Numbered from the stretch's first letter, positions 1 through 9,543 are shown. The stretch: 40,461 bases of DNA from Bacillota bacterium (GCA_021821185.1 JAKACU010000004.1:1-40461), one strand, 5' to 3'. The notes: a model not told the origin generated them from the sequence alone. Numbers and translations are program-made.

Positions 1-1598
1 CCGATCTCCGTCATCTCATCACGATCATACAAACCTACCACGGCCGTGTGATCGTAAAGCGTCGTATCATCAAGCAAATGCGCCTTATGCAACACGTCAT
101 TGCGCTGAAAGAGCTCCGCACACGTACCTTCAAACAGGAGTTTGCCTTGCGCTAATACCAAAACCTTCGTCGCATACTGTTTCACCAGATCCATATCATG
201 CGTCGTCATGACAATCGTCTTACCAGACACATGCAATGCATATAGACGTTCCATAATCGCCTGTTGTGTTTTGGCATCTTGACCGAAAGTCGGCTCATCG
301 AGCAAAAACACATCATGGTCGGTTCGTAACATCGATGCCACAGACAAGCGTCGCTTTTGCCCTTGGCTTAAAGAAAATGGACTATGTTGTTCTGTACCTT
401 GCAAACCAAATTCCTGTAATAATGATGCGATCTCTTCGGGTACCTCATCACCAACTATACGATTCGCAAGTTCATCACCCACACGTTCATAAATAAACTG
501 AAATTCCGGATTTTGAAAACAGTAAGCTAAGCGAGCAAAACGATCGCGTGATTTCATTTTTACTAAAGCGTGATCAAAAACAGTAACCTCACCATGGCTC
601 GGTTTTTGTAGTCCTGCAAGGATTTGCAATAGCGTCGATTTGCCGACACCATTTGGCCCCACGACAGCAACAAGTTCCCCTGCGTTAATAGAAAAGTCAA
701 GATGTTCCCAGACCGTTTTTTTTCGATATTGCATCGTTATATCTCGTGCCGCCAATGCGATGGGAGTATCCAGAGGATTTTTCCTTCGGTCCTGAAAAAG
801 TATGGAGTCTTTGACATTATCATCCCTACTTAGAACTAAGGCACGTGGCGCCGCCTTAAACGGCGCCACGACTCCTTTTTCAATCAACCAAGACCACTCT
901 TCTTGCAACACGGAAACTGTAGGGCCTATACGATGAATAGTGCCCATTTCGTCAAACAAAACAACCGTGTCCATGGCAGAGAGCAGCGCATCAAATTTGT
1001 GTTCAATAACGATCATGCTCTGCCCTGTGCGATGCAATTCCTCGATCCGATGAAATACTTGTGAGGAGGCAAGCGGATCCAAATTCGCGGTTGGTTCATC
1101 AAAGATCAATAAAGTTGGTTGCAAACTTAGTGCACATGCGATGGCGAGCAGTTGTTTCATACCACCTGAAAACATGGCTGCTTGTGCATTAAATGGCACC
1201 GCTAAACCTGCTAACGCAAGCGCTTGTCTGAGGATAGAGGGCATCGATTCCCGAGGAATCGATTGGTTTTCTAAGCCAAACGCCAGCTCATCATCCACTT
1301 GAAGCATACAAAATTGCGCGTCTGGATCTTGAAAAACATAGCCAACCTGTCCAGGAGTTTTCACCGCATCAGCATGCCACACGTTACCCTCAACGCTCGC
1401 CTCAACAGAACTCGGAATCAAATGTGCACAAAGCATCGCAAGCGTACTTTTCCCACATCCACTGGGTCCCATAAACAAGACAGATTCTCCACGATGCACC
1501 GTTAAAGACACATCCTGAAGTACTGGCACAGATGTCCCTTCATATGTGATAGACACATCGTTCATCACGATCAATGGTTCGGCACTGCAAACTTTCAT
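1..1598 (-). CDS. ykoD: ECF-type ABC transporter ATPase with two fused nucleotide-binding domains (YkoD-like), 3' end outside window
   Basis: This is the energising subunit of an ECF importer, probably for thiamine or its hydroxymethylpyrimidine precursor. My reverse-strand translation starts at ATG 1598 (MKVCSAEPLIVMNDV). It shows two ABC ATPase domains in one chain. The first has Walker A GPSGCGKST, signature FSGGMKQ and Walker B LLIFDEPTANLD. The second has Walker A GPNGVGKST, signature LSQGQKRR and Walker B VFLLDEPTFGQD. The start codon overlaps the stop of the upstream ykoE-like gene (ATGA), so the two are co-transcribed and translationally coupled. The reading frame is open to base 1, and the C-terminus plus a probable permease gene (ykoC-like) lie outside. 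The HMP/thiamine assignment rests on the YkoE partner and the TPP riboswitch. Double-ATPase CbiO-type proteins also serve other ECF systems. Confidence 0.88.
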   Translation of the reverse strand, partial: MKVCSAEPLIVMNDVSITYEGTSVPVLQDVSLTVHRGESVLFMGPSGCGKSTLAMLCAHLIPSSVEASVEGNVWHADAVKTPGQVGYVFQDPDAQFCMLQVDDELAFGLENQSIPRESMPSILRQALALAGLAVPFNAQAAMFSGGMKQLLAIACALSLQPTLLIFDEPTANLDPLASSQVFHRIEELHRTGQSMIVIEHKFDALLSAMDTVVLFDEMGTIHRIGPTVSVLQEEWSWLIEKGVVAPFKAAPRALVLSRDDNVKDSILFQDRRKNPLDTPIALAARDITMQYRKKTVWEHLDFSINAGELVAVVGPNGVGKSTLLQILAGLQKPSHGEVTVFDHALVKMKSRDRFARLAYCFQNPEFQFIYERVGDELANRIVGDEVPEEIASLLQEFGLQGTEQHSPFSLSQGQKRRLSVASMLRTDHDVFLLDEPTFGQDAKTQQAIMERLYALHVSGKTIVMTTHDMDLVKQYATKVLVLAQGKLLFEGTCAELFQRNDVLHKAHLLDDTTLYDHTAVVGLYDRDEMTEI

Positions 1599-2158
1599 GG
1601 TCGTTTTGCACGATCCTTTGCGATCGCAAAATTGCGTAATATACCCGCACGATACAGGGCATCACCAATCCATTTGGGAATCATTCCTCCGGCGATGGCA
1701 CCACTGATCACAGAGAACAAGAAATACAAAAAGATAATCGATCCAGTATCAACATTGCCGCCTTGAAAATACCAAGTTAGACTGGCTCCAATTCCAGCGA
1801 GCGCCCCTGAGAGCATCATGACAGGTGCAGGATACAAACGCCAGGCAAAAATTGCAAATGCGATTTCAGCTCCAATGCCTTGTGTTAGACCCCACACAAG
1901 GTTTTGCAATCCAAACTGACTCCCCAAAGCTTGTTCGATCATCGCTGCTACCAATTCAGCGAGCAATGCCGCACCGGGGCGACGAATGATAAAAGGAATT
2001 AGACCGGATGCAATAAACCAAAGACCATTCAACATACCTTGTGACGGAACCCATGCCGTATTGACAAGTGGATATAAGACATCCCAAATTCGATATAAAC
2101 CACCACAGACGACGGACAAAATCACCATCACGACGACATCTCGCAGTTTCCACTGCAT
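1595..2158 (-). CDS. ykoE: YkoE-like substrate-binding (S) component of thiamine-precursor ECF transporter
   Basis: This is a small polytopic membrane protein of 187 residues (MQWKLRDVVVMVILSVV...) matching the YkoE family, the substrate-capture component of HMP/thiamine ECF importers. Hydrophobic stretches suggest five or six membrane helices, with a GLWFIASGLIPFIIRRPGAA segment in the middle. An upstream in-frame start at 2332 would translate the TPP riboswitch. I chose ATG 2158 because it follows the ribosome-binding sequence AAAGGGGTGA at 2166-2175 and gives the usual family length. It overlaps ykoD by four bases. Expression should be shut off by thiamine pyrophosphate through the leader riboswitch. 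The function is well supported by family, partner and regulator together. Confidence 0.87.
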   Translation of the reverse strand: MQWKLRDVVVMVILSVVCGGLYRIWDVLYPLVNTAWVPSQGMLNGLWFIASGLIPFIIRRPGAALLAELVAAMIEQALGSQFGLQNLVWGLTQGIGAEIAFAIFAWRLYPAPVMMLSGALAGIGASLTWYFQGGNVDTGSIIFLYFLFSVISGAIAGGMIPKWIGDALYRAGILRNFAIAKDRAKRP

Positions 2159-2185
2159 AAACACTTCACCCCTTTTGTAGTCAAT

Positions 2186-2249
2186 AAAAAAACCACTCTC
2201 GCCTATCCTTCGCGCGTAAAAAAGCACGTGAAAAGAGGAGCGACTGTGG
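2186..2249 (-). terminator. Probable terminator of the TPP riboswitch expression platform
   Basis: On the minus strand the arm CCACAGTCGCT (2239-2249) can pair with GGCGAGAGTGG (2193-2203), allowing a two-base internal mismatch. Seven T residues (2186-2192) follow immediately. The hairpin lies between the riboswitch aptamer and the ykoE ribosome-binding site, where an intrinsic attenuator is expected. The loop is long, so other pairings are possible. Confidence 0.5.
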
Positions 2250-2259
2250 ATGCTATTAT

Positions 2260-2346
2260 GGCACTTCCTCCCGCTGGTATTATCCAGATCAAGTCTCAAA
2301 GGGTTGGCAGTCATGATCTGCCTCTCAGCCAAAAAGCACCCCTAGC
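2260..2346 (-). promoter_or_regulatory. TPP (THI-box) riboswitch
   Basis: The minus strand contains the conserved THI-box blocks in order: GGGGTGC, GGCTGAGAGGCAG, then CCCTTTGAGACTTGATCTGGA and TAATACCAGCGGGAGGAAGTG (2261-2342 region). These are the hallmark pyrimidine-sensor and pyrophosphate-sensor loops of the TPP aptamer. It precedes the ykoE-ykoD operon by about 100 bases, which fits off-switching when thiamine pyrophosphate is plentiful. Confidence 0.95.
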
Positions 2347-2405
2347 GCCTCTTTACGATATGTGGTTACTTAAACCATAGCACAAAATGATCATCCTTTG
2401 CGATA

Positions 2406-2414
2406 TGCTATGAT
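2406..2414 (+). promoter_or_regulatory. Possible extended -10 promoter for the APH-like kinase gene
   Basis: TGCTATGAT is an extended -10 element (TG-N-TATGAT) about 38 bases upstream of ATG 2452. No good -35 hexamer is visible at normal spacing, so this rests on the extended -10 alone. Confidence 0.35.
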
Positions 2415-2451
2415 AAATTGCGAAAAACTTTTTAACAAAGGATCTACTTTC

Positions 2452-3441
2452 ATGGACGCAACAAGACTTCCTTCAGGATTACTACGGTGGATGAAAGAGC
2501 GCGGTTGGATCGTACATTCAGCGCATGAAATCAGCGGCGGCTTTGCCGCAAGAATTTATCGCTTGCACGTGCAGGCAAAAGATCACGATGCTCATATCAT
2601 CTATAAACAAGTGGCGAAAGATCGCTCAGGTGAATTGTCGCTTATCCCAGACGTGATGGATCTGCTTTCTGATCTGGCACCACATGTTTACGGAGTTGTA
2701 GCGCAAGATAATGAGACAGGCATCCTATTGGAATATCTCGGGGACACGTTAAAATCAACGATCGAACACCTCAATGCAAGAAAACGTTTAACGACTATAA
2801 AGCAAGCAACGATATTTTTAGCTTCGCTGCATAAAGAGCAAGAGCACAATACGGACCGCCTGATACATGGCGGAGTAACACCCTCTTACCCTGTATCGTC
2901 TGCTATCGAGTGGGCCAACAGAGCCATCACGGAACTTTCCTGGGCGAGGCAACATGGGTTTTCTCGGGAAATTACCGAGCGATCCGTGATAGACTGTAAA
3001 GCTATGCTTGATGCCTTTTACCCTCAATACCCGGCGTTTTTGCAGCCGCGGGTGACACTAACACATGGTGATCCTCACTTTGATAACATGATGATCACGA
3101 AAAATGGCTTTCGCCTGATCGACTGGGAAGCCGCATGCATCACGGCGCCGCAACGAGACGTAGCTGTATTTCTTCAAGATGTCCTTGATGAACGGCTTTT
3201 TCAAACAGTCCTTGACGTCTATTGCCAAAGCATGGCTCAAGAAGGGTGGGACGTCGAAAACAGAACATTCGCCAGGACATTTCAGGCATTTTTGTTCGAT
3301 AATACGCTGATGATGTTAGGCTGGGAAATTCATAAATTTCGCGAACACCATCTTGGTGAATTCGAACTTCGCGTTATCCTTAAAGTGAAACTCGCGTGGT
3401 TATATGATAGTTTTACTCAGGTTTTCGCATCGTCAAGCTAA
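2452..3441 (+). CDS. Phosphotransferase of the APH/choline kinase-like family
   Basis: This protein of about 329 residues has the signature of small-molecule kinases related to aminoglycoside and choline kinases. The catalytic loop is HGDPHFDN (H205, D207, N212) and the metal-binding segment is LIDWEA (D224). ATG 2452 follows AAAGGA at a suitable distance; an upstream TTG at 2398 would overlap the promoter region and lacks a ribosome-binding site. Its substrate cannot be read from sequence, and no antibiotic-resistance role should be assumed, because most chromosomal members of this family phosphorylate cellular metabolites. The last 29 bases overlap the end of the convergent tex gene, so the two 3' ends share coding sequence on opposite strands. 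Confidence 0.8.
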   Translation: MDATRLPSGLLRWMKERGWIVHSAHEISGGFAARIYRLHVQAKDHDAHIIYKQVAKDRSGELSLIPDVMDLLSDLAPHVYGVVAQDNETGILLEYLGDTLKSTIEHLNARKRLTTIKQATIFLASLHKEQEHNTDRLIHGGVTPSYPVSSAIEWANRAITELSWARQHGFSREITERSVIDCKAMLDAFYPQYPAFLQPRVTLTHGDPHFDNMMITKNGFRLIDWEAACITAPQRDVAVFLQDVLDERLFQTVLDVYCQSMAQEGWDVENRTFARTFQAFLFDNTLMMLGWEIHKFREHHLGEFELRVILKVKLAWLYDSFTQVFASSS

Positions 3442-5626
3442 GACGGCCTTTTTTCTGATCGATCTCTAGCACCCACACGTTGACGACATCGCCTATAGCG
3501 ACGACATCCATGGGATGCGCAACGTAGTGATTGGCCACTTGTGAGATATGCACAAGACCATCTTGTTTGAGTCCAACATCAACAAACGCTCCAAAATCGA
3601 CAACATTGCGCACGGTTCCCACCATCATCATGCCAGGGTATACATCTTCGAGATGGAGTACATCTGTGCGCATGGTGGGAGAACTTAGATTATCACGGAC
3701 ATCACGACCCTTTTGTGCAAACGCTGTGATAATGTCCTCCATGGTTGGCACCCCAACACCAAGCTCCTCACTTAAAGCTGCAATATTATAAGAACGCAAA
3801 CATTCTACAAGCGCTAGACGCTTTGCTTCATCACTGAGTGCATCCTGCGCTGCACCAACTTTCTTTAGCAATTGCTTTGCGATCGCGTAGGATTCCACGT
3901 GAATCGGTGTCGCATCAAGCGGATCCTCACCATCTGGGATTCGTAAAAAACCGACGCACTGCTCAAACGTCTTTGCACCCAACCGGGGGACCAAAGCCAG
4001 ATCCTGGCGGCGGTGAAAACGACCGTGTTGTTCACGGTACAGGACGATGTTTTTCGATGTGGTTTTATTTAGCCCGGATACATAATGTAAGAGACGCCAA
4101 GATGCGGTGTTAACATCGACCCCAACTTCATTGACCGCCATTTCGACGACCGCTTGCAACTGATCATCCAGTGTTTTCGCGGCAATGTCATGCTGGTATT
4201 GTCCCACGCCAATAGCCTTAGGATCGATTTTTACAAGTTCAGCAAGAGGATCCTGAATACGTCTTGCGATTGATACGGCACTACGCAATGACAAATCAAG
4301 AAGAGGAAATTCCTCTCGTGCCACATCTGATGCCGAATAAACACTGGCTCCCGCCTCAGACACCATGATATAAGGCACTTGTTGCCCTGTTGATTCTTGA
4401 TAGGCATGTAAGCAATCAACGATGAACAACTCCGTCTCTCGAGAGGCTGTACCATTGCCAATCGCAATGAGGGAAACGTGGTGCGCCTCTACCAAGCGCA
4501 ATATAATCTGACGAGCTTCCGTAATTTTATGCTGTGGAGCCGTCGGATACACCACGTCAACCGCGAGTAATTTGCCCGTCTCATCGACGACGGCCAGTTT
4601 GCACCCGGTGCGAAATGCTGGATCTACACCCAGTACAACGTGCTGACGAATAGGTGGTTGCAACAATAATTGACGAAGGTTCTTCGCAAAAATTACCGTG
4701 GCATGTTCTTGCGCCTGCTGGGTTAATTCTTGACGCAATTGTCGTTCAATAGACGGTGCAATCAACCTTGTATACGCATCCGCTAGAGCTAGCCTTATCC
4801 GATCGAGAAGCCACGACGAAGATCGATTAAATTCGCGGTTCAGATATGCAGTAATCTCCCGTTCAGGAGCCACGATGGAGAGCTTTAGAACACCGTCTCG
4901 TTCACCGCGATTCATGGCCAAAACCCGATAATGTGGAATTTTTGAAAGTTTCTCCTCATACTGGTAGTACATATCATACACAGAAGAGATGGACTCATCA
5001 GGCCCTTTGGCACATAGACTTCCCTGACTCAGTGTGATGCTTCGCAGATAACGGCGCACAGATGGCTCGTCTGCTACCACTTGAGCAAGAATGTCCATAG
5101 CTCCTTGTATGGCATCTTCAACGTTTAGTACACGTTTTTGTTCATTCACAAACGATATAGCATAACGTGCAATCACTTGCTCATCGCCATGATGCTCTTG
5201 CCCATGTTCAACTAGCCATAAATAAAGCGGCAATAGGCCCTGCTCTTTAGCGACACTGGCACGTGTCTTACGAGCTTTACGATAGGGACGATATACGTCG
5301 TCCACCTCAGATAATGTCTGCGCTTTCTCAATGGCAGTTGTGATTTTCACTTGTAGCGTAGTATCGTCAAATACGCCTTGTTCTTCAATGAGTCGTACTA
5401 CATCCGCCTTTCTTTCGTGCAGTTTCGTTTCTTGCTCAAATAAGCGGGAAATATCACGCAGTTGTACCTCATCAAGTTTGCCTGTCACCTCTTTGCGATA
5501 ACGTGCTATAAAAGGAATCGTATTACCCTCTTGCAGTAATTGTAGTGCCTTTTGCACTGAGCCCAATGGCAACTTCATGCTATCCGCAATCTTACGTTCA
5601 AAATTCGGTGTATTGGGTGCGATCAA
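3413..5626 (-). CDS. tex: Tex family RNA-binding transcription accessory protein
   Basis: Tex is a conserved cytoplasmic nucleic-acid-binding protein implicated in transcription and RNA metabolism. The family order is visible. An N-terminal helical region contains the strongly conserved EGNTIPFIARYRKEVTG. It is followed by a YqgF/RNase H-like fold (VVLGVDPAFRTGCKLAVVD), helix-hairpin-helix motifs (GLNKTTSKNIVLYREQHG), and a C-terminal S1 domain (GTVRNVVDFGAFVDVGLKQDG). I place the start at TTG 5626 because AAGGGG sits eight bases upstream. The in-frame ATG at 5677 has no ribosome-binding site and lies next to an extended -10 motif (TGTTATACC), where transcription probably begins. The product is then about 737 residues. 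It is divergent from the PBP gene and convergent with the APH-like gene. Confidence 0.93.
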   Translation of the reverse strand: MIAPNTPNFERKIADSMKLPLGSVQKALQLLQEGNTIPFIARYRKEVTGKLDEVQLRDISRLFEQETKLHERKADVVRLIEEQGVFDDTTLQVKITTAIEKAQTLSEVDDVYRPYRKARKTRASVAKEQGLLPLYLWLVEHGQEHHGDEQVIARYAISFVNEQKRVLNVEDAIQGAMDILAQVVADEPSVRRYLRSITLSQGSLCAKGPDESISSVYDMYYQYEEKLSKIPHYRVLAMNRGERDGVLKLSIVAPEREITAYLNREFNRSSSWLLDRIRLALADAYTRLIAPSIERQLRQELTQQAQEHATVIFAKNLRQLLLQPPIRQHVVLGVDPAFRTGCKLAVVDETGKLLAVDVVYPTAPQHKITEARQIILRLVEAHHVSLIAIGNGTASRETELFIVDCLHAYQESTGQQVPYIMVSEAGASVYSASDVAREEFPLLDLSLRSAVSIARRIQDPLAELVKIDPKAIGVGQYQHDIAAKTLDDQLQAVVEMAVNEVGVDVNTASWRLLHYVSGLNKTTSKNIVLYREQHGRFHRRQDLALVPRLGAKTFEQCVGFLRIPDGEDPLDATPIHVESYAIAKQLLKKVGAAQDALSDEAKRLALVECLRSYNIAALSEELGVGVPTMEDIITAFAQKGRDVRDNLSSPTMRTDVLHLEDVYPGMMMVGTVRNVVDFGAFVDVGLKQDGLVHISQVANHYVAHPMDVVAIGDVVNVWVLEIDQKKGRLSLTMRKPE

Positions 5627-5720
5627 ACAAATTACCCCTTTTTCTGTTTTCTGTACAGGAATAAACCCTAAAGGCATGGTATAACAAAGAGGTGATTGAA
5701 AGATACGGGGGTTTCCTTAC

Positions 5721-7859
5721 TTGGGGCGAATAATTACGCGCAGCAATGTGATTCGCATCGGTTTTGTCGCAACTATGCTCGTTGTGTTAGGGCGCATCGA
5801 ATGGGTACAAGCGCATGATCGATTTTTAAAAACACTCGAAGGCGAATGGAGTACCCAGTCCACCATTGAACCTATGCGTGGTGCCATTCTCGATGCAAGC
5901 GGCGACAAGTTGGCATTTTCTGTACCCGCCTATGATCTTGATGTCAACCTACCAGCTATACAAAAGATCGGCCCATTGAAAATGCAGTCTCTTGCTAATG
6001 ACCTTGCAGCTATCACGGGAAGTTCGTCGTCTTTTTTGTGGCAACAATTATCGCGAACAGACACAAGTTGGTTGCGCATCTATCCAACGCTTGTACATCT
6101 CAACTTAACCGTGGAAACGAAAGTATTAAACCTGTTCACGAAGTTCGGGTTAAGTCAAGCAGTAAACCCGCACCAAACATATGAACGGGTGTACCCTGAC
6201 GGTTCTTTTGCGGCACATGTTATCGGATTCGTTGATCAAACTGGTAATGGGGCAAGCGGTGTAGAACTTCAATACAACCGTTATTTACAAGGCGTACCAG
6301 GCTCACAAACTTTTTTATCCGATCCTATGGGTAATCCTTTACCATTTACAAAACACGTGGTGAAACCCGTTAAAAATGGCAACAATGTGACTTTAACCAT
6401 CGATCCTGCGATACAGCATTATGCGGAAGAAGCAATCAACACGATTGCAAAACGGTTTACGCCAGCTCATGCGGCGATCATCGTCGCCGATCCCATGACC
6501 GGTGCCATTCTTGCCATGGCGGTATTGCCACATTTTGATCCCAATCAATATTGGCAATACAGCGCAGCCACCTTAGACACCAATTGGGCGATTTCAGACC
6601 CATTTGAACCTGGCAGCACATTTAAGATCATGACGCTGACTGGCGCGCTGGCTACCCACGCTATTTCTTTGAATCAAACCTATATGTCAGGCGTTGATTA
6701 TGTCAATGGCGTTCCGATTCGAGATTGGAATTTGTGGGGCTGGGGGCGCATCTCCTACCGCACTGCGATGATTTATTCGAGTAACACAGGGTTTATTCAC
6801 ATTGGACAAGCTGAAGGGGTTCCTACCTTTTATCAATATTTCGATCGATATGGATTCAACGCACCAACCGGCATTGATCTGCCGGGCGAGGGTACTTCTC
6901 TCATTCCACCGGAGAAAAACCTCAATGCGGTCGATTTTGCTACCATGACCTTTGGCCAAGGTGTGGCGGTAACACCTATCCAGCAAATTGCTGAAGTCGG
7001 GGCGGTAGCTAACGGCGGTTCGCTATTAAAGCCCTACGTGGTACAAAAGATAACGACACCGAGCGGTAAAGTGATCTACAATCGTCAACCGGAAACCGTC
7101 CGCCAAGTCGCTTCCAGTGCTATCATGCACCAAATAACCCAAATTATGGTTCAAGATGTCGCCGATAATCCCTATGAAACCAATGCGTATATACCGGGCT
7201 ACGATATAGCGGGAAAAACCGGGACAGCACAGATTGCCAACCCCAAAGGCGGCGGCTACATGCCACATATGTACAACCTATCGTTTATCGGGTTTGTGCC
7301 GGCTAACCACCCGCGTTTAGAGATCTATGTAACGGTAAACGAACCGCACAATACGATCCAGTACGGCAACAGTGTATCATCACCTGCCGCGCGATTTGTC
7401 TTGCAAAAATCACTTGCGTACTTGGGGATACCGCCAAACCATGCCGCATTGGTGCAAAATCCGCTTCAAAATATCCAAAAGGCATCCTATGCGACAGTAC
7501 CTGATGTGGTTGATATGCCTGTCGCAAAGGCCGTTAGCGTAGTAAAACAGTCTGGTTTTCCTGTCACAACCACGGCTAAATCGGGGCTGGTTCTCTTTCA
7601 GTCACCAAAAGCCAACAGCGTCGTGAGTAAGTCGACGTTAGTTTCTTTAACGACGGACATACAAGAAGCGACCGCCAAAGGAACGATAGTCCCTGACTTT
7701 TCACAAATGCCGATGAAAGAAGCAATCAATGAAGGTAGTCGGATGGGATTGCAAATCGCACCTACTGGCGACGGCTTTGCTGTTTCGCAAAGCGTGCGGG
7801 CAGGTAGCACAGTCCCTTTTGGCAGTGTCGTTCACATCACATTTAAACCTGCCAACTAA
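5721..7859 (+). CDS. Class B penicillin-binding protein with two C-terminal PASTA domains (PBP2/SpoVD type)
   Basis: This is a membrane-anchored peptidoglycan transpeptidase of 712 residues. An N-terminal membrane segment (about residues 11-24) is followed by a PBP dimerisation domain and the transpeptidase domain. The three catalytic motifs are visible: STFK at S299-K302, SSN at S353-N355 and KTG at 497-499. Two PASTA repeats occupy roughly residues 587-647 and 653-712. The start is TTG 5721, preceded by a GGGGG run; upstream the frame is closed by a stop at 5697. Two PASTA domains recall B. subtilis PbpB, but the gene stands alone next to tex rather than in a division cluster. A specialised role, for example in sporulation, is possible and cannot be settled here. 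Confidence 0.88.
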   Translation: MGRIITRSNVIRIGFVATMLVVLGRIEWVQAHDRFLKTLEGEWSTQSTIEPMRGAILDASGDKLAFSVPAYDLDVNLPAIQKIGPLKMQSLANDLAAITGSSSSFLWQQLSRTDTSWLRIYPTLVHLNLTVETKVLNLFTKFGLSQAVNPHQTYERVYPDGSFAAHVIGFVDQTGNGASGVELQYNRYLQGVPGSQTFLSDPMGNPLPFTKHVVKPVKNGNNVTLTIDPAIQHYAEEAINTIAKRFTPAHAAIIVADPMTGAILAMAVLPHFDPNQYWQYSAATLDTNWAISDPFEPGSTFKIMTLTGALATHAISLNQTYMSGVDYVNGVPIRDWNLWGWGRISYRTAMIYSSNTGFIHIGQAEGVPTFYQYFDRYGFNAPTGIDLPGEGTSLIPPEKNLNAVDFATMTFGQGVAVTPIQQIAEVGAVANGGSLLKPYVVQKITTPSGKVIYNRQPETVRQVASSAIMHQITQIMVQDVADNPYETNAYIPGYDIAGKTGTAQIANPKGGGYMPHMYNLSFIGFVPANHPRLEIYVTVNEPHNTIQYGNSVSSPAARFVLQKSLAYLGIPPNHAALVQNPLQNIQKASYATVPDVVDMPVAKAVSVVKQSGFPVTTTAKSGLVLFQSPKANSVVSKSTLVSLTTDIQEATAKGTIVPDFSQMPMKEAINEGSRMGLQIAPTGDGFAVSQSVRAGSTVPFGSVVHITFKPAN

Positions 7860-7870
7860 CGATCAAGTTG

Positions 7871-7914
7871 ACGATGCCGGAGAGTGGATTCGGCATCGTT
7901 TATTGTTTTTTTTC
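7871..7914 (+). terminator. Rho-independent terminator of the PBP gene
   Basis: A nine-base-pair stem (ACGATGCCG at 7871-7879 with CGGCATCGT at 7891-7899) is followed by TTATTGTTTTTTTT. It starts 12 bases after the PBP stop. The T-tract overlaps the last codons of the convergent aspD gene. Confidence 0.85.
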
Positions 7915-9543
7915 TTGTTGTTGCCACTCTTCAACATATTCTTTCAAGGTGTTATGCAAAGCTTTACCGATTGTCGCATAGGCATCATCATTCAAATTCG
8001 CAAGCGATACGCGAATAGACCAAGTAGGACCATAAAATCCGCCACCATTTAACAGAACAATGGATGACTTTTCGGCTAGTCGAAGTAAGATATCGATCGG
8101 TTCATAATGCTCACGCAAGAAACTCATAAACTCTGTCCCATAACGTTGAATGGCCCAATCTTCAAGATCAAATTCCGTATAATAATCCGCATCATGCGAC
8201 AATTTTGGCCAAGGCAATTCAAGACCGTCATACAAGAGCTTCATGCGTCTTTGACAAATGTCTTGTGTCAATTTTTTGTACTTATTTTCCCGATCAAGCA
8301 ATGCAAAAGCACAAAACAAGGTCAATTGTACTTGTTGTGGCGTTGATAATCCTGCGGTGTGATTAAGTGCTACCTGACGGCTATCCGCCACAATGCGATC
8401 AACAAAATGAAAGTTCTCAGGATCTCTTGTGATTGATGCGTAACGAGATTTCAAAATTGCCTTTTTGTCTTCTGATATGGAGCGCAATCGATCATCAAAG
8501 ACATTTCTTTCGTGAATCGCGACAACACCCAGACGCCATCCAGTAACGCCGAAATATTTCGAAAATGAGTAGACGCCAACAGTATTGTACGTAAGATCTG
8601 CCATTATGGAACGGTAATGCTCAACAAACGTGCCATACACATCATCAGAAATGATCATCAAATTTGGATTGTGACTTGTCACCACATCAATCAGGTGCTG
8701 CACAGATGCTTTGTTCATCGCCACGGATGGCGGGTTGCTTGGATTCACCAGAAATAGCGCTTGAATAGCCGGATCTTTGAGTTTATCAAGTTCTTCATCC
8801 GGATATTGCCATGTATGATCACCAAGGTCATCAACACCGAGCGCTCTAATCTCGACAACATCAAAATCATAACGAGCCAAATGGGGAATTTCTACATAGG
8901 GAGGAAAAATAGGGACCATAACGGCTACTTTATCACCGCGATTAAGTAAATAATTCTCTCGCAGACAATCAAACAGATAACACATCGCAGCTGTGGCCCC
9001 TTCCACCGCAAACAGATGAAAGTGCCCAACGGATGAGTCTTTGTCACACATTTCTTGCACCACATAGTCATGAGCTATTTGTTCGGCATGCACGAGCATG
9101 CGGTCGGGAACCGGATAATTGTCCCCAATGATACCGTCGACCAACTCATGAACAAACGCATCAGGATCAAATTGCTTCTCTTTGACCCCGTACTCGACAA
9201 CTCGACGCAGTAGATCGTTTCCTGGTTGGTCTTCATGTAAGTGTGCATAGGCAATAAATCGTTCATATATCCCGTGCTTCTCAGGTTTTCCAGCCAAATC
9301 CCCGTCATCCCATACCCGTCGGCTTTCCGTCACCGCAAAATGACCTAACGTGAAGAAAGCATCACGCGGTGTTGCAGCAATCCAATTTGGGTTACCCCGC
9401 CCAGCGTTCAACATGGCACGGACAGCTTTCTTGTCGGGACCTTGTGCAAGCCGAATTAACTCATTTTTAAATTCAAAGGGGCTGATACCCTCATAGTACT
9501 TTTCCTTGTCACGCTTTGTCTCACGCTGATAATCAATAGCCAT
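7900..9543 (-). CDS. aspD: Bifunctional aspartate aminotransferase / L-aspartate 4-decarboxylase (PLP)
   Basis: This 547-residue PLP enzyme matches the AspD family, which removes the beta-carboxyl of L-aspartate to give alanine and CO2 and also shows transaminase activity. Diagnostic features include the long N-terminal extension (YYEGISPFEFKNELIRLA, NAGRGNPNWIA) and the PLP-lysine segment SFSKYFGVTGWRLG. NPSNPPS is the substrate and cofactor loop, and the extended length is typical of this subfamily rather than of ordinary aspartate aminotransferases. ATG 9543 follows AAGGGGGAGA closely. A TACAAT -10-like motif lies at 9567-9572 without a clear -35. Decarboxylation consumes a proton, so the enzyme can support pH homeostasis when paired with an Asp:Ala exchanger. 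No exchanger gene is present in this window. Confidence 0.9.
   Translation of the reverse strand: MAIDYQRETKRDKEKYYEGISPFEFKNELIRLAQGPDKKAVRAMLNAGRGNPNWIAATPRDAFFTLGHFAVTESRRVWDDGDLAGKPEKHGIYERFIAYAHLHEDQPGNDLLRRVVEYGVKEKQFDPDAFVHELVDGIIGDNYPVPDRMLVHAEQIAHDYVVQEMCDKDSSVGHFHLFAVEGATAAMCYLFDCLRENYLLNRGDKVAVMVPIFPPYVEIPHLARYDFDVVEIRALGVDDLGDHTWQYPDEELDKLKDPAIQALFLVNPSNPPSVAMNKASVQHLIDVVTSHNPNLMIISDDVYGTFVEHYRSIMADLTYNTVGVYSFSKYFGVTGWRLGVVAIHERNVFDDRLRSISEDKKAILKSRYASITRDPENFHFVDRIVADSRQVALNHTAGLSTPQQVQLTLFCAFALLDRENKYKKLTQDICQRRMKLLYDGLELPWPKLSHDADYYTEFDLEDWAIQRYGTEFMSFLREHYEPIDILLRLAEKSSIVLLNGGGFYGPTWSIRVSLANLNDDAYATIGKALHNTLKEYVEEWQQQEKKQ

Noticed and set aside
2332..2398. Upstream start of the ykoE-like gene at 2332
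   Set aside because: It would translate the TPP aptamer. The start at 2158 has a ribosome-binding site and the family length.
2452..3441. Aminoglycoside resistance gene
   Set aside because: Only the general APH-fold motifs are present; nothing in the sequence or context points to antibiotic substrates.
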